DNA of 64,000 nt from Lewinellaceae bacterium (GCA_020636045.1 JACJYP010000003.1:186001-250000), one strand, 5' to 3'; counted from the stretch's first letter, positions 1 to 9,255 are shown. Made by a program: numbers and translations. Notes: generated from the letters alone by a model not told the origin.

Positions 1-625
1 CGACGGGCACAGGGGTCACCGGCACGCGTTTTTCGGCCAGCATCAGGAATTCGAGATCGAAGAGAAAGCGGTCGATCGTAGTTTCCAGAAATACGGTTTT
101 CCCCGCATTATCAAAGCCTTTCAGGCCGCACTGGGAATCGCCCACCGGCTGGCGCAGCACATTGCGCAAAAGCCAGCGCAGGCCTTTCGACAGCCAGCGG
201 CGAAAAGCCGGCACGCGTTCGTAGTAGGCCGTGTCGCGGTTGCCCGCAGCGATGCCACCGCGTTCGGCAAGGACTGCCGCCACGCGCTGCATGCTTTCGA
301 TCGTATAGGGAAAATCGGCATCGGTCACCAGGTGAAGATCGGCGTCGGAAGCCTCCACGCCGCGCCGCAGGGCATAGCCTTTGCCCCTGTTTTCTGTGTA
401 ACTTACCAGTGATGCGCCGGGTACGAGTTCGGTCAGCCGTTGGAAATACGTCGCTGCAGCCGGCGCGGTCGATCCGTCGTTCACCACGATCAGCCCCGGC
501 GCCTCCGCCATGCCTGACACAAGCCTCCCAAATGTCGAAAACCGGTCGGCCAGGGCTTCCGCCCAACCTTCGTGTGGATTGTAGCAGGGCACGATGACAT
601 TCAATCGGACGGACGGTGTTTGCAA
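1..625 (-). CDS. Family 2 glycosyltransferase (partial, C-terminus outside window)
   Basis: GT-A fold family 2 glycosyltransferase, resembling dolichyl- or polyprenyl-phosphate sugar transferases. The reading frame opens with VIVPCYN, the usual first strand of GT2 enzymes, followed by VVNDGS (nucleotide-binding Asp), ENRGKGYALRRGV, and the metal-binding DADF (DxD-like) motif. Further on come GNRD and a DSQCGLKGF motif, as in polyprenyl-phosphate glucosyl/mannosyl transferases. The frame has no ATG between the upstream in-frame stop and the first motif. A TTG at 625 is the likeliest start, so the exact 5' end is uncertain. The gene continues past base 1, so any C-terminal membrane helices are not visible. 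It is cytoplasmic or membrane-associated and probably works in glycan or lipid glycosylation; the substrate cannot be told. Confidence 0.82.
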   Translation of the reverse strand, partial: MQTPSVRLNVIVPCYNPHEGWAEALADRFSTFGRLVSGMAEAPGLIVVNDGSTAPAAATYFQRLTELVPGASLVSYTENRGKGYALRRGVEASDADLHLVTDADFPYTIESMQRVAAVLAERGGIAAGNRDTAYYERVPAFRRWLSKGLRWLLRNVLRQPVGDSQCGLKGFDNAGKTVFLETTIDRFLFDLEFLMLAEKRVPVTPVPV

Positions 626-722
626 AATGAGGGATCAGCTTTGTTGGCGGGCAAAAGTAAGGTATTAGCCTGTCATTGTTCGCATTCCTGCTGCCTGTGC
701 GCAGGAGAATTACCCCGCCGAC

Positions 723-2990
723 TTATTTTGGCCGGATCCGGCATTCCAGGGCCGCAAATCCCCCTGCGTCGAAGTGCTCGACCCTCAGATGGTGCCGCCC
801 GCCGAGAGTGACGGTGACCTCCTCCGTTTCGGGTTCGTGCACATTCCAGCGATCGATCACGAGTTTGTCGTCGAGGTAGAGCCGGACACCGTCGTCGGAA
901 GTCAGGGTGATGATGTACTGGTCCGCCGCGAGGTCAATGTCGGCGGTGCTGAGGGTAGCAAAACGATCAGCCTGTACTTCCGGGGCGGGGCGGTCCCACC
1001 AGGCATACCACAAGCCTTCGGATCGGCTTTCGGCTACGGCTGCGTTTTTAAACACATCGGGCGGGGGCAGGCTGTCGCTGAAATTGAAAAACTGTGTCTT
1101 CCACTCCGGCTTTTTTTCGAAACGGCGGTATTCGAACCGGTAGGTTTCTCCGGCGGGAATGAGTTCGCCGAACGGCGTGGCGATGACCTGTTCGCTGGTG
1201 TACTCGAATTCCAGGCGAATGTCTTCGGCCGTGGGGTTGCGCTCCACGCTGATCTGCGCAGGCACGGTGCCCTGCACCGCGCTGACGGTTTTTACCCCCC
1301 GCATTTTTGCCAGTTTCCATTTGCCCGAAGGGCCGATCAGCACAAACGAATAGCGGTTGCCGGCGGTAGTATCCAGCACCACCGTCGGCCTGCGAAAATC
1401 GAACGGCCCCCATTCGTCGATGACGATCAATTGCCGGCCACGCGGAAAACCCTGCGGCAGGGCGGCCAGCATGCCGTCGGGCAGGCTGTCGGGTTCGTTG
1501 AGCTCGCCGGGCGGCACGTTGAGCGGCTCGTAGGGGTTCTCGGGGTCGCCGGTGTGGGAAAAGTTCAGGCCCTCGGACGAGCGCAGCGCGGGATTGGCCC
1601 ACACGGCGGCGAGTTGTTTTTCCGTGCCGTAAATATCGTTGCGCCAGAACTTCGTTCCTTCATTTGGCAAGGGCGTTTCAAGTAGTGTTTCGAAGCCGGT
1701 GAACAGGTTTTCCCCGTTGACGGCGATGTTTTGCGAAGCGCTGATCTTCAGCGGATTGCGAACGCCTGTAAACACATTTCGGTCGATGATATGCCCCAGG
1801 CTTCGCACATCGCGCCGCTGCGCGTAGCCCCAATCGGAAGGCTGTTCCGCGCGCGCCCAGAAGTGGATGCCGAGCGTGTCGTTGATAAATATATTTTGCC
1901 GGATGGTATCGTGCTGGCCGTGTTCGATGGCGATCGCGGTGCGGCAGCCAACGATCATGTTGGCAAAGATCAGCGACTCATAGCTGTAGCCTGCCCAGAT
2001 ACCGTAGCGGCAATCGGCCATGTAATTGCCCTGAATGCGGTTTCGGGAAAAAGTGGTCTCTATGCCGTTGGTGGGGGCGTAACTGAAGTCGTTGCCGTAG
2101 ATAAAGTTGTCGTTGCAGCCGCCTTCGCCGGTGTCCATGGTCGATTGCCCGGCCCAGAGAAACAGGCCGTCACCGGAGTGCGAGCAGGAATTGTAGGCGA
2201 TCAGGTTGTTGCTGCTTTGTTCGTACACGAGAATGGCCGCCGAGTCCTGCCCGCGCTCGTAAAACCGGTGCGAATACCCGCGCACGTTCCACTCCAGGCG
2301 GTTGTGCATGATGCGGTTGTCGCTGCTGCGATACAACCCGATCCCGAGACCCGAATTGAAATGGAAAAAGTTGTTGTACACCAGCGCGCCCCGGCAACCG
2401 CTCATCAGCAGGCCGTTCTGCCCGCCGGTGACGCGGCAGGTCCGCACAGTGGTGTTCAGGCAATTGCGCAGGTAGATGCCCGCACCGTAGCGCAGCCATT
2501 CGTCACGTTCGTTGTGGTGATAACTGAGCCAGTCGGAAAAACATTCGCGCTCGCGTGTGGAGTACAGTTTCGGACGGTAGTTGTAGGAAAAATCACAGCC
2601 CTCAAGTTGCAGGTTTTCCACGCCGTCGGCCAGCAGCGCCACTTTGTAGCCGCGCGCCCGCGCATTTTTGATCGCGATATTTTTGCCTTTTACCAGGATC
2701 GCCAGGCCGTAAAAACCGTCGGGGAAAAACCTGTCGGGCGAGCCCTGCAGTTCGGCGCCCTGGAAATCAACGGTGATGTTTTCTCCTTCGATCAGGATGA
2801 CAGGCCGCAGACCCGGCAGGTCGACAGGCAGGCGGAATATATCGGCCGTATCGCCGGCGAGTGTGTATTTGCCGGGTTCGACCGAGCAGGATTCGCCGAT
2901 CTTCATTCCCTTCGTCAGTTTGATGCCGGGTGTTTGGGCGGGAAAGAAAAATGGTAGTGACAGTAGCAGTAGGCAGGAAAGTCGGTGCAT
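723..2990 (-). CDS. Secreted right-handed beta-helix protein with C-terminal PA14-like domain
   Basis: 755 residues. Residues 1-19 form a signal peptide (hydrophobic LLLLSLPFFF core ending PAQ). Residues about 90-420 carry the irregular, Asn- and Gly-rich rungs of a parallel beta-helix (NosD/pectate-lyase-like), for example repeated N-x-I-x-x-N phrases such as NNLIAYNSCSHSGDGLFLW and NDNFIYGNDFS. This fold usually binds or cleaves polysaccharide; no catalytic residues could be assigned. The last ~110 residues, with LTSDDGVRLYLDDKLVIDRW, resemble a PA14/carbohydrate-binding domain. No T9SS sorting domain follows. The protein is probably periplasmic or exported. It stands alone between the glycosyltransferase and a helicase gene on the same strand. 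The long open frame on the opposite strand is a GC-rich shadow. Confidence 0.8.
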   Translation of the reverse strand: MHRLSCLLLLSLPFFFPAQTPGIKLTKGMKIGESCSVEPGKYTLAGDTADIFRLPVDLPGLRPVILIEGENITVDFQGAELQGSPDRFFPDGFYGLAILVKGKNIAIKNARARGYKVALLADGVENLQLEGCDFSYNYRPKLYSTRERECFSDWLSYHHNERDEWLRYGAGIYLRNCLNTTVRTCRVTGGQNGLLMSGCRGALVYNNFFHFNSGLGIGLYRSSDNRIMHNRLEWNVRGYSHRFYERGQDSAAILVYEQSSNNLIAYNSCSHSGDGLFLWAGQSTMDTGEGGCNDNFIYGNDFSYAPTNGIETTFSRNRIQGNYMADCRYGIWAGYSYESLIFANMIVGCRTAIAIEHGQHDTIRQNIFINDTLGIHFWARAEQPSDWGYAQRRDVRSLGHIIDRNVFTGVRNPLKISASQNIAVNGENLFTGFETLLETPLPNEGTKFWRNDIYGTEKQLAAVWANPALRSSEGLNFSHTGDPENPYEPLNVPPGELNEPDSLPDGMLAALPQGFPRGRQLIVIDEWGPFDFRRPTVVLDTTAGNRYSFVLIGPSGKWKLAKMRGVKTVSAVQGTVPAQISVERNPTAEDIRLEFEYTSEQVIATPFGELIPAGETYRFEYRRFEKKPEWKTQFFNFSDSLPPPDVFKNAAVAESRSEGLWYAWWDRPAPEVQADRFATLSTADIDLAADQYIITLTSDDGVRLYLDDKLVIDRWNVHEPETEEVTVTLGGRHHLRVEHFDAGGFAALECRIRPK

Positions 2991-3045
2991 GCTTTTGTAT
3001 TTTGACCGTTCCGGAAAAGGCAGGATTGACAGGCTTTAAAGTATG

Positions 3046-3083
3046 CTGTTGGCAGTGGCAGCAGGCAGTGTTGATATTGATAC
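3046..3083. repeat. Intergenic GGCAGT-type repeat, copy 1
   Basis: A run of TTGGCAGTGGCAGCAGGCAG is followed directly by TGTTGATATTGATAC. The same arrangement, a purine-rich GGCAGT array plus a TTGATATTGA tail, recurs in opposite orientation at 12240-12284 and, with the tail altered, near 19040-19080. It lies in the gap between the helicase stop and the beta-helix gene. Function unknown. Confidence 0.6.
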
Positions 3084-3104
3084 GAATTGCTGCACAAAAG
3101 AAGG

Positions 3105-5402
3105 CTACATCACCTGCAATTTCGCAAATTTCAACACGATCCTGCGCTCCGGCATATCGTCGTTGCGAAACTGGATGGTGGCCACCTTGTTGTCCTGCGG
3201 TCCCTCCACGCTCGTCACCTTGCCTTCTCCGAATTTGAGATGCCGCACGGCAACCCCGGGCACGATGGCTTCTACCGGCGACACCTTGAAATCGGCGGGC
3301 ACGGCCATTGGAGCGGCAGGGCGGGTGGCCGCGCGGATGCGCGGATTGCTGAAGTTGCCGCTGACGCTGGCGCGCGGCTGCGCCGTTTGTTGCTGCGCAG
3401 CAGGCCCGCGCCCGGAGCCGATGCCGCCGAGCAGTTCGTAATGCTGCCCGTCGATCTCGTCGAGGAAGCGCGAGGGTTCGCTCACGCGGATATTGCCGTA
3501 GCGGTAGCGGTTTTGCGCGTAACTGATCGTCAGCAGGTCTTTTGCGCGGGTGATGGCCACATAGAACAGGCGCCGCTCCTCATCGAGGCCGTTGGGGTCG
3601 TCCATCGACATAAAGGAGGGAAACAGGTTCTCTTCCAGGCCGGTCACGAAAATACTTTTGAATTCGAGTCCTTTTGCCGAATGCACGCTCATCAGGGTGA
3701 TAAAATCTTCCTGGTCAGGTTTTTCGTCGGCATCGGTGAGCAGCGTGATGGTTTGCAGGTATGCGGCCAGCGAACGGTCGGTATCGCCGGTGGCGGGCCC
3801 TTCCGCCGTTCCGGGCGCGTCGGTAAATTCGGAAATGGCATCTAGCACGGCGTTCACGTTTTCGAGGCGGCCGATGCCTTCGGGGCTGGTGTCGCCCTTG
3901 AGCACGTCGAGCAACCCCGATTTTCGGAGAATTTCGGACGCCAGTCGCGAAGCGAGTTCACTGACGGCGCGTTTTTGCCACTCCACCATCATGTGCTGAA
4001 AAGTAGCGAGGGCCTTTCGCGCGCGTTCAGTGACGTCGAGCCGCGGGTCGCGCATGGTCTCCCACATGGTGGTGCCGGAGGCGCCGGCCAGGGCGCTGAG
4101 TTTGTCCACCGTGGCGGCGCTGATGCCGCGGGCCGGGTAATTGATCACGCGGCGCAGGGCCTCCTCGTCGAGCGGGTTGACCGCCAGGCGCAGGTAGGCC
4201 ACAAAATCCTTGACCTCTTTGCGCTGGTAGAATGACATGCCGCCGAAAATGCGGTAAGGCAGGTTGAGGCGCCGCAGGTGCTCCTCAAATTTCCGGCTCT
4301 GCGCGTTGGTGCGGTACAGGATAGCGATCTCGGCGTTGGCGAGGTGGTGCCGGTGCTTTTGTTCGAGGATCAGATCGGCCACACGCCGCCCTTCTTCGTC
4401 GTCGGTCACGCAGCGCAGCAGTTTGATCTTGTAGCGGTCGGCCTTGTCGGTCCAGATGGTTTTGTTGAGCTGACGCCGGTTGAAGGAGATCACCTCGTTG
4501 GCTGCCGACACGATGTGGTGCGTGCTGCGGTAGTTCTGTTCGAGTTTGAATGTTTTCAGATTGGGGTAATCCTTTTCAAAATCGAGGATATTGTCGATGG
4601 TGGCGCCGCGGAAAGCGTAGATGCTCTGCGCATCATCGCCTACGGCAAAAATATTTTCCGGGCTGTTGGGATATTTGACAAGGCGGCGCAGGATGGCGTA
4701 CTGCAGAAAATTGGTGTCCTGAAACTCGTCGACATGGACGTAGCGGAATTTCTTCCGATATTTTTCCAGCACCTGATCGGGGTTGTCGCGAAACAGGCGG
4801 TAAAGCTGGAACAGCAGGTCGTCGAAGTCCATGGCGCCCGAGCGCTGGCAGCGCGCCATGTATTTTTCGTAAATATCGACGATGTAGGGCCGCTTGGCGG
4901 CGCGGTCCTGCTGCATCATGTCGGCGTTTTCGCGGTAGGCCCTCGGACTGATGAGGTTGCTTTTGGCCAGCGAAATGCGCGAGCGGATGGCCGAGGCGTT
5001 GTACACGTTGGTATCGAGGCTCATCTCCTTGATGATCGCCCGCAGCACGCTCATCGTATCGTCGGTGTCGTAGATGGAGAAGGAAGCCGGAAATCCGATC
5101 CGCGTAGCCTCCGTCCGCAGGATGCGGGCAAAAATGGAGTGAAATGTACCCGCCCAGAGTTGCTGCGCCCGCGGGCCGACCACTTTTTCGATCCGCTCCT
5201 TCATTTCGCGGGCGGCTTTGTTGGTAAAGGTCAGGGCCAGCACTTCCCAGGGCGCTACGCCCTCCTGCAGCAGGTGCGCAATGCGGTAGGTCAGCACACG
5301 CGTCTTCCCCGAACCGGGGCCCGCGATCACCAGCACGGGGCCTTCCGTGGTAGTGACGGCGGCTCGCTGCACGTCGTTGAGTTCGTCGAGATAGTTAGCC
5401 AT
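3105..5402 (-). CDS. pcrA: ATP-dependent DNA helicase UvrD/PcrA
   Basis: Superfamily 1A 3'-5' DNA helicase for nucleotide-excision and mismatch repair and for clearing replication blocks; cytoplasmic. With the start at MANYLDELN the protein is 765 residues, normal for PcrA/UvrD. Visible motifs in order: Q-motif region LNDVQRAAV, Walker A AGPGSGKTR, motif Ia LTFTNKAAREMKER, Walker B VDEFQDTN, motif III GDDAQSIYAFRGA, motif IV QNYRST, motif V SVHSAKGLEF, motif VI RLFYVAITRAK. The C-terminus ends in a Tudor-like stretch (VAVRHLKFGEGKVTSVEG) that binds RNA polymerase in PcrA. The frame stays open upstream of 5402, but that extension has no family similarity and is not taken as coding. Monocistronic on the minus strand. 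Confidence 0.95.
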   Translation of the reverse strand: MANYLDELNDVQRAAVTTTEGPVLVIAGPGSGKTRVLTYRIAHLLQEGVAPWEVLALTFTNKAAREMKERIEKVVGPRAQQLWAGTFHSIFARILRTEATRIGFPASFSIYDTDDTMSVLRAIIKEMSLDTNVYNASAIRSRISLAKSNLISPRAYRENADMMQQDRAAKRPYIVDIYEKYMARCQRSGAMDFDDLLFQLYRLFRDNPDQVLEKYRKKFRYVHVDEFQDTNFLQYAILRRLVKYPNSPENIFAVGDDAQSIYAFRGATIDNILDFEKDYPNLKTFKLEQNYRSTHHIVSAANEVISFNRRQLNKTIWTDKADRYKIKLLRCVTDDEEGRRVADLILEQKHRHHLANAEIAILYRTNAQSRKFEEHLRRLNLPYRIFGGMSFYQRKEVKDFVAYLRLAVNPLDEEALRRVINYPARGISAATVDKLSALAGASGTTMWETMRDPRLDVTERARKALATFQHMMVEWQKRAVSELASRLASEILRKSGLLDVLKGDTSPEGIGRLENVNAVLDAISEFTDAPGTAEGPATGDTDRSLAAYLQTITLLTDADEKPDQEDFITLMSVHSAKGLEFKSIFVTGLEENLFPSFMSMDDPNGLDEERRLFYVAITRAKDLLTISYAQNRYRYGNIRVSEPSRFLDEIDGQHYELLGGIGSGRGPAAQQQTAQPRASVSGNFSNPRIRAATRPAAPMAVPADFKVSPVEAIVPGVAVRHLKFGEGKVTSVEGPQDNKVATIQFRNDDMPERRIVLKFAKLQVM

Positions 5403-5610
5403 GCGTTGGTGGGTCGGGTTCGCGAAACGGACAGTGGCGAAGGTAGCAAGTTCAGGCGGGAAGATAATATTTTTAAATAAAATGTTTGTATTAAAACATG
5501 TCCTTTTGATGCGTATATGGCTGAAATACATCCCTCCGGGGCCGGAAAAGTTTTTCAGCCGAATTTCCGGCGCTATACAGGTCAGGCAGTTTAAAACATT
5601 TTGAACAGAC

Positions 5611-5648
5611 AAAAAATACGGGCCGGCGCCGTAATCCGGGCCGGCCCG
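5611..5648 (-). terminator. Rho-independent terminator of the Omp28 operon
   Basis: A perfect 9-bp stem, CGGGCCGGC at 5619-5627 and GCCGGCCCG at 5640-5648, with a 12-nt loop. Read on the minus strand it is followed by a run of six T (A6 at 5611-5616 on the plus strand). It sits just past the Omp28 stop codon. Confidence 0.8.
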
Positions 5649-5672
5649 CACAGGGAGTTTTTATGGAACAGT

Positions 5673-6497
5673 CTACTCTTCCACGTGCGCTTCCACCACC
5701 TGCAATACTTCCCGGTCCGGCACGGAACCGTGGTGCAGGTAGACGACGACGTTGCAATGTTTGGCGTCGAAGTCGGCAGGCAGGGTGTACGAGAAATTCT
5801 TCTCTGCCACGGCGCCTGCGGTCAGCACATCGGTCACGGGATCGCCGCTGGGCGAGGTGATGATGTGACGCAGTACATGGCGGTGAATGTAGTCGGGTAT
5901 GATCTCCGTACCGTCGAGTTGTACGTCCATGATGCTGTCCTGGGTGATCAGCACAGTCAGGCGGTTTTCATTGGGCAGTGCGTCGTTTGCGCCGATGGTC
6001 ACCTTCATGTCGAGGTGGCGGCTCACCGGGTCGTATTCATTCTCCAGCAGCAGATCGACACCGTAACTGGTCAGAAATTGCGAACCGATGACGCCCGCCC
6101 AGGAAGTGAAGGGCTCGACGTAAAGCGAAGTGGCGTTGGGATTGACCTGCGTGCGGTTGATGGCGGCGGTCGGGTAGCCGTCCGGCGCACCCAGCAGCGT
6201 GGCCAGTTCCTGCGCTTCGGGAAAGCGGAAATCGTATTTGCTTTCGTTGTAGGGCACCGAAAAGTTGCTGCCGGCTGCGTGAATGCTCACAATGATCAGG
6301 CTGTCCTCGCCAAATACTCCCTCCAGGCGCGTCAGTTCGCGGGTGCCTTTCGGGCAGGCCTGGCACCTGACGCCGGTGACCTCTTCCACAAGCACCCGGC
6401 GTTTGCCCGAACTGAAATCGGGGATGGGTACGGGTTCTTCTTTGCAGGCGATCAGCCCGGAAAAAATAACGAGGAGCAGCAAATAAACCTGTTTCAT
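5673..6497 (-). CDS. Omp28-related outer membrane lipoprotein, thioredoxin-like
   Basis: 274 residues. The N-terminus is a lipoprotein signal with lipobox SGLIAC (Cys at about residue 18), so the protein is membrane-anchored after maturation. Residues ~35-60 read VLVEEVTGVRCQACPKGT, a thioredoxin-fold strand followed by a CxxC pair as in Omp28 proteins. LGAPDGYPTAAINR carries the cis-Pro of that fold. The C-terminal half is beta-rich. Omp28-like proteins are surface or periplasmic lipoproteins of Bacteroidota with possible redox or peptide-binding roles; the substrate is unknown. The gene lies 82 bp downstream of the DUF6029 gene on the same strand and ends at a strong terminator, so the two are probably one transcript. 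Confidence 0.88.
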   Translation of the reverse strand: MKQVYLLLLVIFSGLIACKEEPVPIPDFSSGKRRVLVEEVTGVRCQACPKGTRELTRLEGVFGEDSLIIVSIHAAGSNFSVPYNESKYDFRFPEAQELATLLGAPDGYPTAAINRTQVNPNATSLYVEPFTSWAGVIGSQFLTSYGVDLLLENEYDPVSRHLDMKVTIGANDALPNENRLTVLITQDSIMDVQLDGTEIIPDYIHRHVLRHIITSPSGDPVTDVLTAGAVAEKNFSYTLPADFDAKHCNVVVYLHHGSVPDREVLQVVEAHVEE

Positions 6498-6579
6498 CTT
6501 ATAAGTTATTTAATGTCAGTAGAATGCGCGGAGTTTAATCGTCCGCTTTTCGGTTTTCGGGGCGGATTTGCTCTGGGTG

Positions 6580-8220
6580 TCAGAACGACGAACTGATCTT
6601 GGCGCGGAAGCCGCTGAACGTCGGTTCGTATCGGCAGATACCGCCGGCGCAGTTGATGCCTTCTACCTGCTTGACGAAAGCGAGTTCGAAACGGTTGGCT
6701 CTTTGCGTATAAACAATGCCCACCGTCGGGTAGTGCAGGCCGTCGTATTTCACCTTGTCGGGGTCCAGCGATTCAGGGTCGGCGTGTTTGACCTTGTACA
6801 TGTCCGACACATACAGCAGCCAGTGGGGCGCCCAGGCCAGTTCGGCGAGGGCAAAGGCCCAGGAGCCGAATTCTTCTTCGGTTTCGAGGTATTGCGCTTC
6901 CACGCGCAGCGATTTGCGGGGCGTGAATTTGTACAGCCATTCGGCATAGGGCGTCACGGCATCCACGTAGCCTTTTTTGCCCTGGTAGATCTCGATGTTG
7001 TATTTCAGCACCTGCACCCCCGCCAGCAGTTGCCATTTCCGCTTGTATTTAAAGGTAAACTCCGGCGTGATCTCGCGGTATAGTTCCTTGTTGTTCAGGT
7101 CCTGGATGTCGGCAATGTTTACGTTGACGGAAAACTTCTTGTTGATGGCATACCGCACGTCGAGTTGCAGGGCCTGCTCGCCGAGCTCCTGTGTCGCCGG
7201 GCTGAAACGCGTGGTCAGGCGGTAAGTGTTCTGTTTGGCCATGGGCGGCAGAAAATTGACCGGCCCCTGCACGCCCACGACGAAGGGGTCGTTGCGGAAG
7301 GAAAAGTCCTTGGTGCGTTTGCCTTCCAGCGTGACGCCGAGCCCTTTTTTGGCCCAGGCCAGGCTCGAATAAACGGTATACCCTGAAGATTCGTACAGTT
7401 TGCCCTGGATCTCGGAGTTGCCGGCGCCGGCCAGGTTGGCCGCATCGTTCAGCACATCGGGCGTTTTGTATGCCCCTTCGACAAACCAGGTAAAGTCGCC
7501 CGCCGTCATGGTGTTGTACACGGTGGCGGCGTAGGTGTTGTATTGGGGAGAAAAGCGCTCGGGCAAAGGATAGGTGCCCAGGGTATTGGCGATGCGGTCG
7601 ATGGTTTCCTTGTCGTACGCGCGCGCCACCACGCCGACGCCCGGGGCGAAACTCAGATTGGAGGAGTCGGCCTTGATAAAGCCTTCCAGCGCCAGCCCGC
7701 GCACATTGGCGCCGTAGGTGGAAAACTGGCGCTTCTCCTGCCCGGCGAAGGCGCGCACTTTCCAGTTGTCGTTGAAACTGTACCCCGCCTTCACGCCGAA
7801 CAGCGCGTTGTCGATCAGCAGCGAGCGCTCTTCGTACGCGCGGAAAATGATGCCCGAGCCGATCTGGTCGTACAGGTAGCCGCCCGACAGGTCGAACTTG
7901 TCGATGCTTTTATGGACGTACCAGCGGCCGATGCCCTGTCCGCTGAATACGCCGCCATTCGGATTGAGCAGGTTGGAATTGTTGAACAGGTCGACGCGCA
8001 CGCCGATATCGAAGCCCCAGTTGGAGTAATTGAGGTTGAGCCAGCTTTCGGCGCCGAATTTCAGGTTTTCGTACTGCGGCGTGGCTGCGGCGCCGATCGC
8101 CGAATCCTTGATAAAGAAGTTGCCGTTCGACTGAAAATTGCCCGTGATGACGGACGTGTTCTGGGCGGCAAGCCCCATTGCAAACAGCGACAATAGAATG
8201 GTTAGTAGATGGTGTTTCAT
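6580..8220 (-). CDS. DUF6029 family outer-membrane beta-barrel-like protein
   Basis: 546 residues from the ATG at 8220, which gives a clean signal peptide (MKHHLLTILLSLFAMGLAAQ); the frame is open 60 nt further upstream but without a leader-like sequence. After the cleavage site the protein starts NTSVITGNFQSNGNFFIKD and continues with many alternating aromatic/polar strands (for example LNLNYSNWGFDIGVRVDLF, GGYLYDQIGSGIIFRAYEER). This is the pattern of the DUF6029 family seen beside Omp28 lipoproteins in Bacteroidota. The last residues FRAKISSSF end in Phe, as typical barrels do. It is inferred to be an outer-membrane porin or a barrel partner of the downstream lipoprotein; the cargo is unknown. 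Confidence 0.8.
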   Translation of the reverse strand: MKHHLLTILLSLFAMGLAAQNTSVITGNFQSNGNFFIKDSAIGAAATPQYENLKFGAESWLNLNYSNWGFDIGVRVDLFNNSNLLNPNGGVFSGQGIGRWYVHKSIDKFDLSGGYLYDQIGSGIIFRAYEERSLLIDNALFGVKAGYSFNDNWKVRAFAGQEKRQFSTYGANVRGLALEGFIKADSSNLSFAPGVGVVARAYDKETIDRIANTLGTYPLPERFSPQYNTYAATVYNTMTAGDFTWFVEGAYKTPDVLNDAANLAGAGNSEIQGKLYESSGYTVYSSLAWAKKGLGVTLEGKRTKDFSFRNDPFVVGVQGPVNFLPPMAKQNTYRLTTRFSPATQELGEQALQLDVRYAINKKFSVNVNIADIQDLNNKELYREITPEFTFKYKRKWQLLAGVQVLKYNIEIYQGKKGYVDAVTPYAEWLYKFTPRKSLRVEAQYLETEEEFGSWAFALAELAWAPHWLLYVSDMYKVKHADPESLDPDKVKYDGLHYPTVGIVYTQRANRFELAFVKQVEGINCAGGICRYEPTFSGFRAKISSSF

Positions 8221-8310
8221 AGGCGATGAATCCGAATATGTTTTCGCAAAGGTAGATGCCGGCAAAACTTTTTCTCGCACGTTTGGGCAGGAAAAAGGTC
8301 ACCGGCAGGC

Positions 8311-8368
8311 AAAAATAAGGCGGGGCCGCCCTGTAACGCCCCTGATAAGGCAAAACAGAACGGCCCCG
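8311..8368 (-). terminator. Terminator downstream of the DUF937 gene
   Basis: On the minus strand an 8-bp CGGGGCCG/CGGCCCCG stem (8361-8368 and 8321-8328), extended by an imperfect TTCTG/CAGGG pairing, is followed by TTATTTTT. It separates the DUF937 gene from the DUF6029-Omp28 unit. Confidence 0.6.
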
Positions 8369-8395
8369 TCGGCCAATTATGTGAAAAAGACTGGC

Positions 8396-9019
8396 TTAGC
8401 GCTTGCCGAAAATACCGCCCAGGATATTGCCCAGCAAACCGCCGCCCGAAGCTTGTTGTTGCTGTCCGCCGCCGAGCACACCGCCGAGCACCGAGCCGAT
8501 CAGGTCGCCAAAGCCGCCCGACTGAGCATTTTGAGCGGAGCCCATGAGGATGCCGGCGAGGCCGCCCATATCGAGGCCGCCCTGGTTTTTGGCGCGGCCC
8601 AGCACGCCCATTACGATGGGTGCGAGGATCGGCATCAGTTTCATGACCTGACTCATGTTCAGCCCCGAGTTTTGACTGATCTGCTGTGCAGCCACTTCCT
8701 GCCGGTCGCCCAGAATATGTCCGAGGATGCCCGAGCCGTTCAGCGCGCTGCTGGAAGTCTGCTGATCATTCTGCATCATGCCGCCGACCATACCCATCAG
8801 GTCGTCCAGAATACTGCCGTCGTGATCGCGGTCGAGCGCGGCGCCCAGAGAGGCCAGCCCGCCTTCCGAAGATGCATTGTTGGCCAGGCCGCCCAGCAAA
8901 GTGGCGAAAACGCCATTGGCCGCCACCGCGGTTTGCTGTTTGTCGGCGCCGATCTGATTGCTCATCTGGCCAAGCAGGTCATCGGAAAGCTGGCCCTGCA
9001 GTAGTTGCATTAAATCCAT
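8396..9019 (-). CDS. DUF937 domain protein
   Basis: 207 residues, rich in Gly, Gln, Leu and Met, starting MDLMQLLQGQLSDDLLGQMS. The phrases GVFATLLGGLANNAS, SGILGHILGDRQ and MPILAPIVMGVLG are the amphipathic-helix signature of DUF937 (YidB-like) proteins. The C-terminus is a low-complexity Gly/Gln/Leu tail ending LGNILGGIFGKR. There is no signal peptide or membrane segment, so the protein is probably cytoplasmic. The molecular role is unknown. It is divergently oriented from the HD/proBA operon, with about 240 bp between start codons. Confidence 0.88.
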   Translation of the reverse strand: MDLMQLLQGQLSDDLLGQMSNQIGADKQQTAVAANGVFATLLGGLANNASSEGGLASLGAALDRDHDGSILDDLMGMVGGMMQNDQQTSSSALNGSGILGHILGDRQEVAAQQISQNSGLNMSQVMKLMPILAPIVMGVLGRAKNQGGLDMGGLAGILMGSAQNAQSGGFGDLIGSVLGGVLGGGQQQQASGGGLLGNILGGIFGKR

Positions 9020-9152
9020 AATTGAAAAGGTGTTTTGTAAAATAAATCTGGTTGGATATTCATTACGTTGTTGTGCGTTAAAAGTAACGCCAATTACCCG
9101 TCAGGGCCAATGATTCCGGCACAAAATTGGATCATTCGGCAATTTTTTTTTC

Positions 9153-9185
9153 AATGCGCAATACATTTTTAGGAAATTGCGCATT
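9153..9185. promoter_or_regulatory. Inverted repeat in divergent promoter region
   Basis: A perfect 9-bp inverted repeat AATGCGCAA (9153-9161) and TTGCGCATT (9177-9185) with a 15-nt spacer lies between the divergent DUF937 and HD-domain genes. It could be an operator or an RNA hairpin in the leader of the HD/proBA transcript. No regulator can be assigned. Confidence 0.35.
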
Positions 9186-9255
9186 TTTACGCTGTGCCCT
9201 GTCCAACAAAGCGCCGCAGGCTTGCGTTCACCTGAATACCGACTTGACCCACAGC

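Noticed and set aside
1731..2957. 408-codon plus-strand open frame opposite the beta-helix gene
   Set aside because: Antisense shadow of a GC-rich gene; no signal peptide or recognisable motif, while the minus-strand frame has both.
2941..2975. GGCAGT-like array near the start of the beta-helix gene
   Set aside because: It lies within the Leu-rich signal peptide codons, so the resemblance can be explained by coding sequence.
5403..5651. N-terminal extension of the helicase gene
   Set aside because: Open frame but unlike any UvrD family member, and MANYLDELN is a standard start.
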